Source of the DNA: Francisella sp. LA112445
GTDB taxonomy: Bacteria > Pseudomonadota > Gammaproteobacteria > Francisellales > Francisellaceae
Assembly (NCBI RefSeq): GCF_012224145.1
Contig: NZ_CP041030.1
Coordinates: 1,798,001-1,862,000 of the forward strand
Length of the DNA: 64,000 bases
Direction of reading: 5' to 3'
The first letter of the stretch is position 1; the number at the start of each line of letters is the position of its first letter. The notes under the pieces are model-generated. The model ran no database searches. It had not been told where the DNA came from and worked only from the letters and a program-made list of their open reading frames with translations. This document shows positions 47,328 to 56,209 of the stretch, piece by piece. The position numbers were made by a program, and so were the translations under genes.

Positions 47328-48173
47328 TTACTTTAGGCCTAATTCTTTTAATCTCTCGTCTAAAAACATTCCAGCTTGAGGGTATTTATCAGATAAATAG
47401 ACTTCAGATTTTGGATGAATAAAGCATGGTGTTGAAATTCTATCTAAATTTTCAACTTCACCTTCTGGCTTGACAACTCTATGTTTAGTTGCAATATATT
47501 CACCATGTGTCATTTCTTGTAGCATATCACCAATATTTATAACTAGTGATTCACTATCACATGGCACATCAAACCATTTATTACTTACAGGTGATAAAAC
47601 TTGTAGTCCTGGTGATGAGGCTATTGGCAGTAAAGTAATTAGATTAATATCTTCATGCGCTGCAGCTCTAACAGCTCCAGGCTCTTCATCTCCTTGCATA
47701 GCAGGATAGTGTAAGATTCTAAGTAGTGTATTCTCATAAGAAACAGTATCTCTTAATCTTTGAGGAAGCTTATTTGCAACAGATGGATCCATATGATCAT
47801 CTATCCACTGTAAAAGTGTTTCACCTAACTTCATCATTTTTTCAAACATCTCACGAGCAGCATTACTAACTTCTGTAGGATATCTACCATTAGGAAAATA
47901 TAAGTGATAAAAATGCTTAATATCTTTTACAGTTTCACCTTTTGCAACTTCAGAAACATCCTTAGGAAAATAACCATCTTGCTTCTCAACATCAAACATA
48001 TATTTATCAGCATTACCTGATTTTAAAAACTCTTGCCATTCTTGATAAACTGTTTGGATAAGATTCCAATCAATCGGGTGGGTTTTAAGAACTGCAAAAC
48101 CAGTTTCCTTCAAAGATTTTGTAAATTCCTCAGCTGCATTATCTGCATAATAGTCAACACTACGAATATTCAT
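47328..48173 (-). CDS. Isopenicillin N synthase-like Fe(II)/2-oxoglutarate oxygenase
   Basis: A 281-residue oxygenase of the IPNS/2OG-Fe(II) superfamily. The full iron triad is visible: His173 and Asp175 in AAHEDINLIT and His231 in TKHRVV. Arg245-x-Ser247 in DRISTPCF is the R-x-S pair that binds the 2-oxoglutarate carboxylate (or substrate in IPNS). The N-terminal FTKSLKETGFAVL is the usual non-haem dioxygenase head. The ATG at 48173 is preceded by GGAG, so I prefer it to 48203. It is the first gene of a two-gene unit with the HAD phosphatase. The substrate is unknown. Confidence 0.87.
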   Translation of the reverse strand: MNIRSVDYYADNAAEEFTKSLKETGFAVLKTHPIDWNLIQTVYQEWQEFLKSGNADKYMFDVEKQDGYFPKDVSEVAKGETVKDIKHFYHLYFPNGRYPTEVSNAAREMFEKMMKLGETLLQWIDDHMDPSVANKLPQRLRDTVSYENTLLRILHYPAMQGDEEPGAVRAAAHEDINLITLLPIASSPGLQVLSPVSNKWFDVPCDSESLVINIGDMLQEMTHGEYIATKHRVVKPEGEVENLDRISTPCFIHPKSEVYLSDKYPQAGMFLDERLKELGLK

Positions 48174-48288
48174 TACTACTCCATTTATTTTAAGAGAAAA
48201 CACTCAAATTTCAGTACGTATTATAACAACAATCACCTGCTGTTGCATCTTTTAGATTACCTCTAATAGCTATTTTAGAAAGACTGTT

Positions 48289-48591
48289 TTATTTTGTTTT
48301 CAAGAACTTATCTTTAAGCTTTTTTAACTTTGTCCAAAAAGAAACTTCAACCCTATCTAATAGTTGAGCAAATCTTCTACTAATTGCAATAAATGGCAAT
48401 AAGGCTATCATTATGAATAATAATCCTGGCCCAGGAGTAAATAACATAATTATACCTGGAATAAACACTAAAAATGATATAAATAACAGTAATATTAGAA
48501 TAAATGGATTAGATAATTTTTTTCGAGTATATCTATGCAGTAGATAAAAGCGTTTACCCCTATTTACTGTGAAAAATTTTCTAAACTTCAA
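48289..48591 (-). CDS. Small PGPGW-type membrane protein
   Basis: A 100-residue protein with a basic N terminus and two close hydrophobic segments joined by the motif LFTPGPGLLFIMI. This matches the putative transmembrane PGPGW family, although the last Trp is replaced by Leu. It ends in a basic tail (KKLKDKFLKTK). The function is unknown. It is 99 bp downstream of no obvious partner on its strand and appears to be monocistronic. Confidence 0.7.
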   Translation of the reverse strand: MKFRKFFTVNRGKRFYLLHRYTRKKLSNPFILILLLFISFLVFIPGIIMLFTPGPGLLFIMIALLPFIAISRRFAQLLDRVEVSFWTKLKKLKDKFLKTK

Positions 48592-48746
48592 TATATCACC
48601 TTATCAGTTAACCTAGAATAAAACTATTGCAATATCCCTAAAACCATATGATGCATAAGTTATTATAAATAAGACATACTACGCTTTCATAATAGATTCA
48701 TTACATTTGTATCATTACAAAAGATCTTTTTAATAGCAATAATTAT

Positions 48747-49625
48747 TTAGCCTCGAGGATGGTGCTTTTGATATATCTCTTGTAAACGATTTTGTGATAT
48801 ATGTGTATATATCGTGGTTGTAGAAACACTACTATGACCAAGAAGTAATTGTACAGACCTCAAATCAGCACCATGGTTAAGTAAATGAGTCGCAAAAGCA
48901 TGTCGTAATGTATGCGGCGATATTTGAGTGCTTATACCTGCAGTAAGAGAGTAGTTTTTTATGCGATGCCAAAATGATTGGCGTGTCATTCTTTTAGAAT
49001 GCTGACTAATAAAGATAGCTTTCTCTTTAAAATTTTTAGCCAAATTAAGACGAGACTCTGTAAAATATTTCTGTAAAAACTCTAAAGCATATTCTCCCAT
49101 TGGAACAATTCTCTCTTTAGAACCTTTACCTAATACTTGAATCACTCCGATATTAATATCAACATTTTCAACATCTAGCCCAACAAGTTCACTAACGCGT
49201 AACCCTGTTGCATACATTAACTCAAGCATCGCCCTATCTCTAATTCCAATATCTAAAGTTAAATCAGGAGCTTGTAGTAATGCTTCAACATCTGATTCTG
49301 TCATATCCTTAGGCAGGCTCTTAGCTAACTTTGGCATAGTTAACTTAGCAGTAGGATTATTTTCGGTTTGACCTGTCCTGACTAGCCAAGCATAAAATTT
49401 ACGCAAAGTAGATATCATTCTTGCATTAGAACGGCTACTATAGCCATTTTTAGAACGATATGAGATAAAAGCATATAGTTGCTCAAAGTCTAAACTAATT
49501 AAGTCAGCTTTTGAGAAATAATTTTGAAGAAATTTAAGATCTGTACGATAAGATGAAATAGTATTTTGGCTTAAACCGTACTCAAGCCAAAGGTTATCAA
49601 GAAAAGTATCAACGATTGTAGACAC
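48747..49625 (-). CDS. xerD: Tyrosine recombinase XerD
   Basis: A 292-residue site-specific recombinase that resolves chromosome dimers at dif with XerC. Catalytic residues are visible: Arg in ATGLRVSEL, Lys in GKGSKERIVP, His-x-x-Arg in HTLRHAFATHLL, His in LLGHSSVST, and the nucleophile Tyr in TTIYTHIS. The N-terminal SAM-like domain starts FLDNLWLEYGLSQNTISSY. It uses a GTG start at 49625 with AGGAAAG upstream. It is 18 bp downstream of rplS. XerC is the alternative name; length and sequence favour XerD. Confidence 0.9.
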   Translation of the reverse strand: MSTIVDTFLDNLWLEYGLSQNTISSYRTDLKFLQNYFSKADLISLDFEQLYAFISYRSKNGYSSRSNARMISTLRKFYAWLVRTGQTENNPTAKLTMPKLAKSLPKDMTESDVEALLQAPDLTLDIGIRDRAMLELMYATGLRVSELVGLDVENVDINIGVIQVLGKGSKERIVPMGEYALEFLQKYFTESRLNLAKNFKEKAIFISQHSKRMTRQSFWHRIKNYSLTAGISTQISPHTLRHAFATHLLNHGADLRSVQLLLGHSSVSTTTIYTHISQNRLQEIYQKHHPRG

Positions 49626-49643
49626 TTTTTGACTTTCCTAAAA

Positions 49644-49991
49644 TTATACTTTTTCTTTAATTCTAGCAGCTTTACCAGTAAGACCTCTCATGTAGTATAG
49701 CTTAGCTCTACGTACATCTGCTCTCTTCTCTACAGTGATACTATCGATCAATGGAGAATGAGTTTGGAAAGTTCTTTCAACACCCATACCTGAAGACATT
49801 TTTCTTACTGTAAAAGCAGAGTGAAGACCTCTGTTTCTTTTTCTAAGAACGAAACCTTTGAAAGCCTGGATTCTTTGCTTATCACCTTCTCTAATCCATA
49901 GATTAACTGTGATTGAATCACCAGGATTAAACTCTGGAAGATCTGTTCTGATTTGTGACTTTTCTACTAGTTCAACAAATTTATTTTTCAT
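49644..49991 (-). CDS. rplS: 50S ribosomal protein L19
   Basis: A 115-residue ribosomal protein at the 30S-50S interface. Diagnostic segments are [24 protein letters not shown] (quoted in part: [16 protein letters not shown]), [18 protein letters not shown] and [20 protein letters not shown]. It starts three bases after trmD with a good AAGGAG site. It is the last gene of rpsP-rimM-trmD-rplS. Confidence 0.98.
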   Translation of the reverse strand: MKNKFVELVEKSQIRTDLPEFNPGDSITVNLWIREGDKQRIQAFKGFVLRKRNRGLHSAFTVRKMSSGMGVERTFQTHSPLIDSITVEKRADVRRAKLYYMRGLTGKAARIKEKV

Positions 49992-49993
49992 TA

Positions 49994-50749
49994 TTATTCT
50001 CCTTTTGTGCTTACCTTATCTATTTTATAATCATTTATAATTTGCTTATCTTCTTCAGATAGGCATAGGCACTCTATTAAATCTTTACGACGCTCATAAG
50101 TTCTTATTAACTTCTGTTTACGCCTCCATTTTGCTATTTCTTTATGATTACCAGACAACAAAACACTCGGCACTGCATTACCATCAGGTAAAACAGCTGG
50201 CTTTGTATAATGTGGGTAGTCTAGCAGACCATCATAAAAAGAATCTTCAATAGCAGAATCTTTATTACCCAACACTTCTGGCAATAGCCTAATTAGACTA
50301 TCCATAACAAGCATAGCAGGGAGCTCACCACCACTTAAAACAAAATCACCTACTGAGATTTCCTCATCAACATAATCCTGTATCAGGCGCTCATCAACCC
50401 CTTCATATCTACCACAAAGCAGTATCAGTGAATCATTTTCTAAAAGCTCTAAAGCCCTCTTATGATTAAATACACCACCTTGAGGTGACAAGTATACTAC
50501 TTTTGTATTACAACCTAAAGTACTTTTTGCATCTTTAATAGCTTTTGATAAAGGTTCATATTTCATAACCATACCAGCTCCACCACCAAAACTAGTATCA
50601 TCTACAGTAGCATGCTTGTCTGTCGTATAGTCACGAGGATTAAAACAATCTATAGATACCTTTGCATCATTAACTGCTCTAGCTGTAATCCCAAAATCAT
50701 TTATTGCTTTAAACATTTCTGGGAATATTGATATTATGCCAAATTTCAT
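49994..50749 (-). CDS. trmD: tRNA (guanine-37-N1)-methyltransferase
   Basis: SPOUT methyltransferase of 251 residues that makes m1G37 and prevents +1 frameshifting. Diagnostic segments are the start [30 protein letters not shown], the SAM knot [13 protein letters not shown], and [16 protein letters not shown]. The usual tight rimM-trmD spacing is interrupted here by a 168-bp gap containing a repeat element. Confidence 0.97.
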   Translation of the reverse strand: MKFGIISIFPEMFKAINDFGITARAVNDAKVSIDCFNPRDYTTDKHATVDDTSFGGGAGMVMKYEPLSKAIKDAKSTLGCNTKVVYLSPQGGVFNHKRALELLENDSLILLCGRYEGVDERLIQDYVDEEISVGDFVLSGGELPAMLVMDSLIRLLPEVLGNKDSAIEDSFYDGLLDYPHYTKPAVLPDGNAVPSVLLSGNHKEIAKWRRKQKLIRTYERRKDLIECLCLSEEDKQIINDYKIDKVSTKGE

Positions 50750-50837
50750 TTTTATAAATCTCTAACTAAATCAGCTCTAATTTTAGTCCCTAGAACTAAT
50801 AAACACAAATATTTGAACTATTTAAAGGAGTATATTC

Positions 50838-50896
50838 TGTAGCGACAGATCATTGATCTGTCATAATAACTGACTGCACAATGTGCTATCACTACA
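50838..50896. repeat. REP-like double-hairpin element between rimM and trmD
   Basis: A 59-bp element made of two 25-base arms in inverted orientation separated by nine bases. The arms match each other at 18 of 25 positions, both starting TGTAG from the outside. Each arm is itself a hairpin: GACAGATC-ATT-GATCTGTC on the left and GCACA-A-TGTGC on the right. This is the layout of REP/BIME-type elements. It lies inside a core ribosomal operon and would be transcribed. Confidence 0.75.
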
Positions 50897-50917
50897 TTAA
50901 AATTATTAAAATTAGAT

Positions 50918-51427
50918 TTAATAATCGTATTCCCAATCAACAACTATTTTCTTTGAATCAAGATCTTCACTAATAATATACTGCTTAACATAAGGAATTA
51001 GATACTCGGAAGATTCTTTTTTACAAACTAACACTTCATTAGCACCAGTCTCTATAAGATCTACAATCTCACCAAAAGAATCATTATTAGTATTTACAAC
51101 GCTACAACCGATAAGATCCTTAAAGTACGCTTCTCCATTACCTAACTTAGGTAGAGCCTCTTTAGGAACACCAATCAAAGCATTTACATATTTTTTTGCT
51201 ATTTCAGCATCATCAATATTAGCTAGTTTGATATAAAGCTTATCAGCTCGTCTTAAGACACTTTCACCTTTAAGTGGTTGCCAAACATTATTAGCAGGCA
51301 ATTGGATATACCAATCACCATAACTTAAAAGAGTTTCAATTGAATTTGCCAAAGGATACAAATTAAGCTCACCATCAAGCTTATAGGTAGAACCTATTTT
51401 AGCTATTTCTACAAAACCCTGTGACAT
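50918..51427 (-). CDS. rimM: Ribosome maturation factor RimM
   Basis: A 169-residue two-domain (RimM plus PRC barrel) protein that helps mature the 30S head around S19. It begins [20 protein letters not shown] and ends with the PRC region [17 protein letters not shown] and [10 protein letters not shown]. It follows rpsP by 31 bp in the conserved operon. Confidence 0.94.
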   Translation of the reverse strand: MSQGFVEIAKIGSTYKLDGELNLYPLANSIETLLSYGDWYIQLPANNVWQPLKGESVLRRADKLYIKLANIDDAEIAKKYVNALIGVPKEALPKLGNGEAYFKDLIGCSVVNTNNDSFGEIVDLIETGANEVLVCKKESSEYLIPYVKQYIISEDLDSKKIVVDWEYDY

Positions 51428-51458
51428 AAAAGATAATTATTTTTATTATGAAATTTTA

Positions 51459-51707
51459 TTAAGCAGCTTTTTTAGCTTCTTTGATTAAGCTAGCCACTCT
51501 GTCTGAAGGTTGAGCACCTTTAGCAAGCCAAGCTTCTGCTTTAGCAACATCAAGCTTTAATCTCTCTTCGCCACCTTTAGCTAATGGGTTAAAGAAACCT
51601 AATCTTTCGATAAATCTACCATCTCTTGGGCTTCTTTTATCAGCAACTACGATTCTATAGAAAGGACGCTTTTTAGCTCCACCACGAGCCATACGAATTA
51701 CTACCAT
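51459..51707 (-). CDS. rpsP: 30S ribosomal protein S16
   Basis: An 82-residue S16 with the family start [22 protein letters not shown] (quoted in part: [15 protein letters not shown]), then [16 protein letters not shown]. First gene of rpsP-rimM-trmD-rplS. Its promoter is likely the minus-strand TTGACT-17-TAAAGT at 51846-51818. Confidence 0.98.
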   Translation of the reverse strand: MVVIRMARGGAKKRPFYRIVVADKRSPRDGRFIERLGFFNPLAKGGEERLKLDVAKAEAWLAKGAQPSDRVASLIKEAKKAA

Positions 51708-51817
51708 TTATTGTTCTCCGGTTTTATATTTTTAATCTTTTTTAAATATTTAAATTTAACAACCAAGTCTAGCAGCCATAAACTTAGCAAAAATTTATGC
51801 AAAAATTTAATAGCAAT

Positions 51818-51846
51818 ACTTTAAAGTCTCTCGACTAAAAAGTCAA
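51818..51846 (-). promoter_or_regulatory. Promoter of the rpsP operon
   Basis: Minus strand: TTGACT (51846-51841), a 17-base spacer and TAAAGT (51823-51818). The -35 is five of six to consensus and the spacing ideal. It lies about 110 bp before rpsP. Confidence 0.65.
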
Positions 51847-51849
51847 TAG

Positions 51850-51878
51850 TTGACTTAATATAAACATAAATATATAAT
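51850..51878 (+). promoter_or_regulatory. Promoter of metK
   Basis: TTGACT (51850-51855), a 17-base spacer and a perfect TATAAT (51873-51878). This is the best sigma-70 promoter I see in the window. Transcription should start near 51885, giving a leader of about 125 bases before metK. Confidence 0.82.
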
Positions 51879-52010
51879 ACCCGAAGTCGCTGTATTTAAC
51901 AAACAACTTGCTTGCGACACTAAATAATAAGCTAAAGCGTTTCTATTAATTTTCTTAAAAATTTCCTAGAAACCTTTTGACTAAACAAACTAAAAGGGAA
52001 ATATTAAAAA

Positions 52011-53171
52011 ATGTCAAAGAACTATTTATTCACTTCTGAGTCGGTATCAGAAGGACATCCTGACAAGCTTGCTGACCAAATTTCAGACGCAATATTAGAT
52101 GAAATACTAAAACAAGATAAAAATGCGCGCGTAGCATGTGAAACCTTAGTAAAAACAGGGATGGCACTAGTTGCTGGTGAGATATCTACTTCTGCATGGG
52201 TAGATATCGAAGAACTAGTTAGAAATGTTATTACAGAAACAGGTTATGATAATGCTAATAAAGGAATCGATGGTAGAACATGTTCTGTCATTAATGCTAT
52301 TGGTAAACAATCTGGCGATATCGCTCAAGGTGTAGATCGCGGATCTTTAGAAGACCTTGGAGCTGGTGATCAAGGGTTAATGTTTGGTTTTGCAACAAAT
52401 GAAACACCAACTCTTATGCCTTCAGCTATCTACTATTCTCACTTATTAATGAGAAAACAAGCAGAACTTAGAAAATCAGGCAAATTAGCATGGTTAAGAC
52501 CAGATGCAAAAGCTCAAGTAACTCTTGCTTATGAAAATAATAAACCTAAATTTATTGATACAATTGTTTTATCAACTCAGCATGATGAGTCAATTTCTCA
52601 AAAAGAATTACATGATGCTGTAATCGAAGAGATTGTCAAAGAAGTTATTCCTGCTAATCTAATCACAAAAAATACTAAATACCACATAAATCCAACGGGT
52701 GTATTCCTAATTGGTGGTCCTCAAGGTGATTGTGGTCTAACTGGTAGAAAGATTATTGTTGACACTTATGGTGGTGCAGCTCATCATGGAGGTGGTGCAT
52801 TCTCAGGTAAAGATCCATCTAAAGTAGATCGCTCTGGTGCATATATGGGTAGATATATAGCTAAAAATATAGTTGCTGCTGGTCTAGCAGATAAATGTGA
52901 AGTTCAAGTTGCATACGCTATTGGTGTTGCAAAACCTGTATCTCTAATGGTAAATACTTTTGGTACTGGTAAAGTTGAAGATAATACTATTGAAAAACTT
53001 GTTAATGAAGTTTTTGATCTTAGAGTTGGTAAGATTATTGAAAACCTAGATTTACTAAACCCAATATACAGAAAAACTTCAAACTATGGTCACTTTGGAC
53101 GCGAACTTCCTGAGTTTAGTTGGGAAAAAATTGATAAAGCAGATACTCTTAAATCTTTAGCTAATATTTAA
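52011..53171 (+). CDS. metK: S-adenosylmethionine synthase
   Basis: Makes SAM from methionine and ATP; 386 residues. Diagnostic segments are [21 protein letters not shown] (quoted in part: [15 protein letters not shown]), [12 protein letters not shown], the phosphate loop [22 protein letters not shown] (in part [16 protein letters not shown]) and the end [19 protein letters not shown] at 51994-51998 is the probable ribosome site, with rather long spacing. It is monocistronic. Confidence 0.98.
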   Translation: MSKNYLFTSESVSEGHPDKLADQISDAILDEILKQDKNARVACETLVKTGMALVAGEISTSAWVDIEELVRNVITETGYDNANKGIDGRTCSVINAIGKQSGDIAQGVDRGSLEDLGAGDQGLMFGFATNETPTLMPSAIYYSHLLMRKQAELRKSGKLAWLRPDAKAQVTLAYENNKPKFIDTIVLSTQHDESISQKELHDAVIEEIVKEVIPANLITKNTKYHINPTGVFLIGGPQGDCGLTGRKIIVDTYGGAAHHGGGAFSGKDPSKVDRSGAYMGRYIAKNIVAAGLADKCEVQVAYAIGVAKPVSLMVNTFGTGKVEDNTIEKLVNEVFDLRVGKIIENLDLLNPIYRKTSNYGHFGRELPEFSWEKIDKADTLKSLANI

Positions 53172-53572
53172 TCTTTATATTTTTTTTAAAAAGTATCGAA
53201 CTCATTATAACTCTTTTAAAATTCTCATTTTTTCACTAATAAAACTTATTATAAAATATATTCAATAGTGAACTTTAGAACTATATTTTCAATTGAAAGT
53301 ATAATAACCTTTTTAAACTATCCTAGATAAACAGAGTTATAGTCTATATTTAAAAAAGTAGTACTGATCAAATAGCTATTTACTAGGCCTCATGGTTAAG
53401 CTTGATGGAGCAACAGTACTTTTTATATGGTTTTATTATAGAAGCTGGCCTTAATAAGAAAAATTACATATATTGTTAATCTGGATGTTATTTAAAATCA
53501 TTTCGACATAGACAGCTTAAATAAGCTTAAAAATAATAAGTAGAAAGAAAGACGAATTAAATTTTTGATTAA
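53172..53572. other. Gene-free region between metK and the desaturase gene
   Basis: About 400 AT-rich bases between the converging ends of metK and the desaturase gene. No credible ORF or RNA gene is seen. The only structure is the degenerate palindromic repeat copy B at 53354-53424. This may be a neutral insertion site. Confidence 0.6.
53354..53424. repeat. Diverged palindromic repeat (copy B)
   Basis: It starts with the same AAAAGTAGTACT as copy A at 11585. It then aligns through TATTTACTAG, a region matching ...C.TGGT.AAGC.TGA.GGA..., and ends GTACTTTTTATA against GTACTACTTTTATA. It lacks most of the central hairpin of copy A (about 15 bases shorter) and has several substitutions, consistent with an old copy of the same small inverted-repeat element. 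Confidence 0.65.
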
Positions 53573-54745
53573 TTAAGCTAGAGTGCTTGCTTTATAATTT
53601 TTCTTAGCTTCAACAAACTCGATTTTTAAATCTTTATATTTTGATTTAATAGCTTTAATATCAGCTTTAGATAAAACATTCTCTTTCTTAGCTTTAAGAT
53701 ACTCTTGCTTAGCGTTATACATGTTTTTAACGTTAGCAACTAGCTTAGTATATTTTTCTTCTATACCAAGATGGAAAGTTTTATTCTTTTTAGTTAGAGC
53801 TTCATCTAATTTAACTTTAGCTTTTGCAATTTCTATCAAGTGCTTAGGCGTTGTTTTTAGATCATAACACCAACCCATCTTAGCAAGACCCGCTATAAGC
53901 CATTTAGAAGGGTCTAAATCAAACCATCTAATACCATTTCTATAGTCACCTGCAAAAGCATGATGATAGTTATGATACCCTTCACCGCCTGTTACAATCG
54001 CAGTAATCCAACTATCTCTAGCAGTATTTTTTCTAGAGTAAGGTCTCTTACCAATAGTATGAGCCAATGAGTTGATACAGAAAGTCGCATGGTGCACAAG
54101 TATCACTCTTAAGAATCCGCCTAAAAGTAGGAAGCTTACAGCACTATGCCAAGCAGCTGTGAAAGTATGTCCACTCAAGAATCCAAATATAAGTCCAGCT
54201 AATGCAGGTAAACCAAAACATGCTAATATTGCTAGAATAGTATAATGTTTATGTTGAAATACTAGTGCTCGATCCTTCAAAAGATCATTTACACCACGAA
54301 TTTCTTGTACATCAGGACTACTGTGTCTAAGCAACCATCCAAAATGCGAGAACCAAAATCCTCTTGTAGCTGCATACGGGTCTTTGATAGGATCATCTAC
54401 ATCTTTATGATGCTTCCTATGGTCTGAAGACCACTGTATTACACTGTTTTGTAATGCTGCAGTTCCGAAAACTAAAAGGAAATAACTAACAAACTTATTC
54501 GCCTTATATGTTTTATGCGACCAAAGTCTGTGATACCCCATTGTAATACTAATACCCGTTAAAGCATAAAATATAGCTAAACAAACATAGTCTGAAGCTA
54601 CAAAGCCGTATGTCATACCATACCATGGTATTACTATTACCGCAAATAGAGGTATTACTAATAATCCAAAAACACTTTTCCAGACTATACTACCTTCTTT
54701 TTCTATTGTTTGGTCTATTTTGTAGACCTTATTTTTATTATTCAT
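53573..54745 (-). CDS. Acyl-CoA delta-9-type fatty acid desaturase
   Basis: A 390-residue membrane di-iron desaturase that introduces a cis double bond into acyl-CoA or acyl-lipid chains. The three histidine boxes are HRLWSH (72-77), HRKHH (109-113) and HNYHH (258-262). Hydrophobic hairpins flank them (about 23-65, 84-100, 166-215). After about residue 305 comes an extra Lys/Glu/Ala-rich tail of roughly 85 residues, probably coiled coil, not present in the minimal enzyme. The ATG at 54745 is preceded by AAGG. Monocistronic. Confidence 0.88.
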   Translation of the reverse strand: MNNKNKVYKIDQTIEKEGSIVWKSVFGLLVIPLFAVIVIPWYGMTYGFVASDYVCLAIFYALTGISITMGYHRLWSHKTYKANKFVSYFLLVFGTAALQNSVIQWSSDHRKHHKDVDDPIKDPYAATRGFWFSHFGWLLRHSSPDVQEIRGVNDLLKDRALVFQHKHYTILAILACFGLPALAGLIFGFLSGHTFTAAWHSAVSFLLLGGFLRVILVHHATFCINSLAHTIGKRPYSRKNTARDSWITAIVTGGEGYHNYHHAFAGDYRNGIRWFDLDPSKWLIAGLAKMGWCYDLKTTPKHLIEIAKAKVKLDEALTKKNKTFHLGIEEKYTKLVANVKNMYNAKQEYLKAKKENVLSKADIKAIKSKYKDLKIEFVEAKKNYKASTLA

Positions 54746-54775
54746 TTAGAACCTTTTTATCCCTTTTTGAATTGA

Positions 54776-54792
54776 ATCCACTTTATGTGGAT
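54776..54792 (-). promoter_or_regulatory. Hairpin in the desaturase leader
   Basis: Perfect 6-bp inverted repeat ATCCAC-TTTAT-GTGGAT about 30 bp upstream of the desaturase start. It could be an operator for a lipid-responsive regulator or an RNA hairpin. I have no evidence for a specific regulator. Confidence 0.35.
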
Positions 54793-54863
54793 GTTGAAAA
54801 CTTTCTTAATTGCAACATAATAGTACCATATTTTGTAATTTTTTGATAGTGCTTTGTAGATGT

Positions 54864-55874
54864 CTAAATTGCTGATCTAGCTTTAACATCAATTTCTAAA
54901 CTGGAATCCTTAAAACCATTATCATACCTATAAGCACCCGCAAGAGCTATCATAGCACCATTATCAGTACAGTATTTCATAGGTGGGAAAAATACTTGAT
55001 AACTATTATTTTTTGATAATTTTTCTAATCTTTGACGTAATAATTTATTTGCACTTACACCACCAGATATAACTAATCTTTTATTTTTTGTTTGTTTTAA
55101 AGCTTTATTGCATTTTGACACTAAAACATCTATAGCTGCATCTTGAAAAGCATAACAAAGATTTGCCTTATTTTCTTGAGATTTATCTTCTTCTGAATAC
55201 CAGGTATTTAGAACTGCTGTCTTTAAGCCACTAAAACTAAAATCAAGATTTGGCTTATTTTTCATAGGTCTTGGCAGCAGATATTTTTTCTTATCTGTCG
55301 CTTTATCTGCTAAATTAGCAACTTCAACTCCACCTGGATAAGCCATCCCTAAAAGTTTTGCTGTCTTATCAAATGCTTCACCTGCAGCATCATCTATAGA
55401 CTCACCAAGTAAACTATATTGACCAAAACCTCTAACTTCAAATAATTGAGTGTGACCTCCTGAGACTAGCAACGCAACGAAAGGATACTCAATATCACTA
55501 TCAGTATCTAAAAGAGGCGACAATAAATGCCCTTCCAAGTGATGGATAGCTATAGTATCAATATTATGAATAAAGCCTAACGTCTTAGCAAATGTTGCAC
55601 CAACCATAAGCGCACCTACTAATCCTGGCGTAGCAGTATAAGCTATACAGTCTATATCATCAAAACTAAGTCCTGATTCTCGAAACAATTGCTTAGCAAG
55701 AACATTCAACTTTGCAATATGCTCACGAGATGCTAACTCTGGGACAACTCCACCATATTCTTTATGTAGATCTATTTGACTATATAAAGCATCCGCAACT
55801 ATTTTTTTAGAACAAGAATCATAAATAGCAAGCCCAGTTTCATCACATGAGCTTTCTATACCTAAAACAAACAT
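54864..55874 (-). CDS. tsaD: tRNA N6-adenosine threonylcarbamoyltransferase TsaD
   Basis: Catalytic subunit that transfers threonylcarbamoyl to A37 of ANN-decoding tRNAs, 336 residues. Metal-binding HxxxH is in [13 protein letters not shown]. Other hallmarks are the start [48 protein letters not shown] (in part [12 protein letters not shown]), SFSGLKTAV and the ASKHA phosphate loop [10 protein letters not shown]. Its start overlaps the LapA-like stop by one base (TAATG). Confidence 0.97.
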   Translation of the reverse strand: MFVLGIESSCDETGLAIYDSCSKKIVADALYSQIDLHKEYGGVVPELASREHIAKLNVLAKQLFRESGLSFDDIDCIAYTATPGLVGALMVGATFAKTLGFIHNIDTIAIHHLEGHLLSPLLDTDSDIEYPFVALLVSGGHTQLFEVRGFGQYSLLGESIDDAAGEAFDKTAKLLGMAYPGGVEVANLADKATDKKKYLLPRPMKNKPNLDFSFSGLKTAVLNTWYSEEDKSQENKANLCYAFQDAAIDVLVSKCNKALKQTKNKRLVISGGVSANKLLRQRLEKLSKNNSYQVFFPPMKYCTDNGAMIALAGAYRYDNGFKDSSLEIDVKARSAI

Positions 55875-56110
55875 TATTTCTTAGCGCCACCACTTGTCTT
55901 AGTTATTTGAATAAACTTTGTTATAAATGAGCCTAATATAAGCCCAAGAACAAATGCAATAGACATTAGAACAATAAGTGGCAGTGTTGTAGTACCAAAA
56001 ATATAATCAAAACTTACTCTATCAGTATTCAATATAGATAGCACTACTATAAGAATTATAACTATTCCAAAAAATATCTGCCAGAAGAGTTTTGCTAACA
56101 TACCAAACAT
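55874..56110 (-). CDS. LapA-domain (DUF1049) small membrane protein
   Basis: A 78-residue protein with two hydrophobic helices ([16 protein letters not shown] and [20 protein letters not shown]), the pattern of the lipopolysaccharide-assembly-A (LapA/YciS) family. In E. coli LapA partners with LapB to control LpxC turnover; the family is broader than that role. No lapB is adjacent. It is translationally linked to tsaD by a one-base stop/start overlap. Confidence 0.75.
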   Translation of the reverse strand: MFGMLAKLFWQIFFGIVIILIVVLSILNTDRVSFDYIFGTTTLPLIVLMSIAFVLGLILGSFITKFIQITKTSGGAKK

Positions 56111-56209
56111 TTACCATAAGTATTAATAAGTACAATATGACTTATATTATAATTTAAAATGTTTGAATAATAAAATTTTATTTTAGGATAGAAATAATAT
56201 AGAACAAAT

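Larger units (their letters stand above)
51708..52010. other. Divergent control region between rpsP and metK
   Basis: About 300 bases without a gene. It contains back-to-back sigma-70 promoters for the two genes, with -35 boxes three bases apart, and a metK leader of roughly 125 bases. That leader can form several stems: GTCGC/GCGAC, GTTTCTA/TAGAAAC and CCTTTT/AAAAGG. The last stem overlaps the metK ribosome site. Confidence 0.7.

Noticed and set aside
51885-52010. Known SAM riboswitch upstream of metK
   Set aside because: I could not match the conserved cores of SAM-I, SAM-II or SAM-III. It is only reported as a foldable leader.
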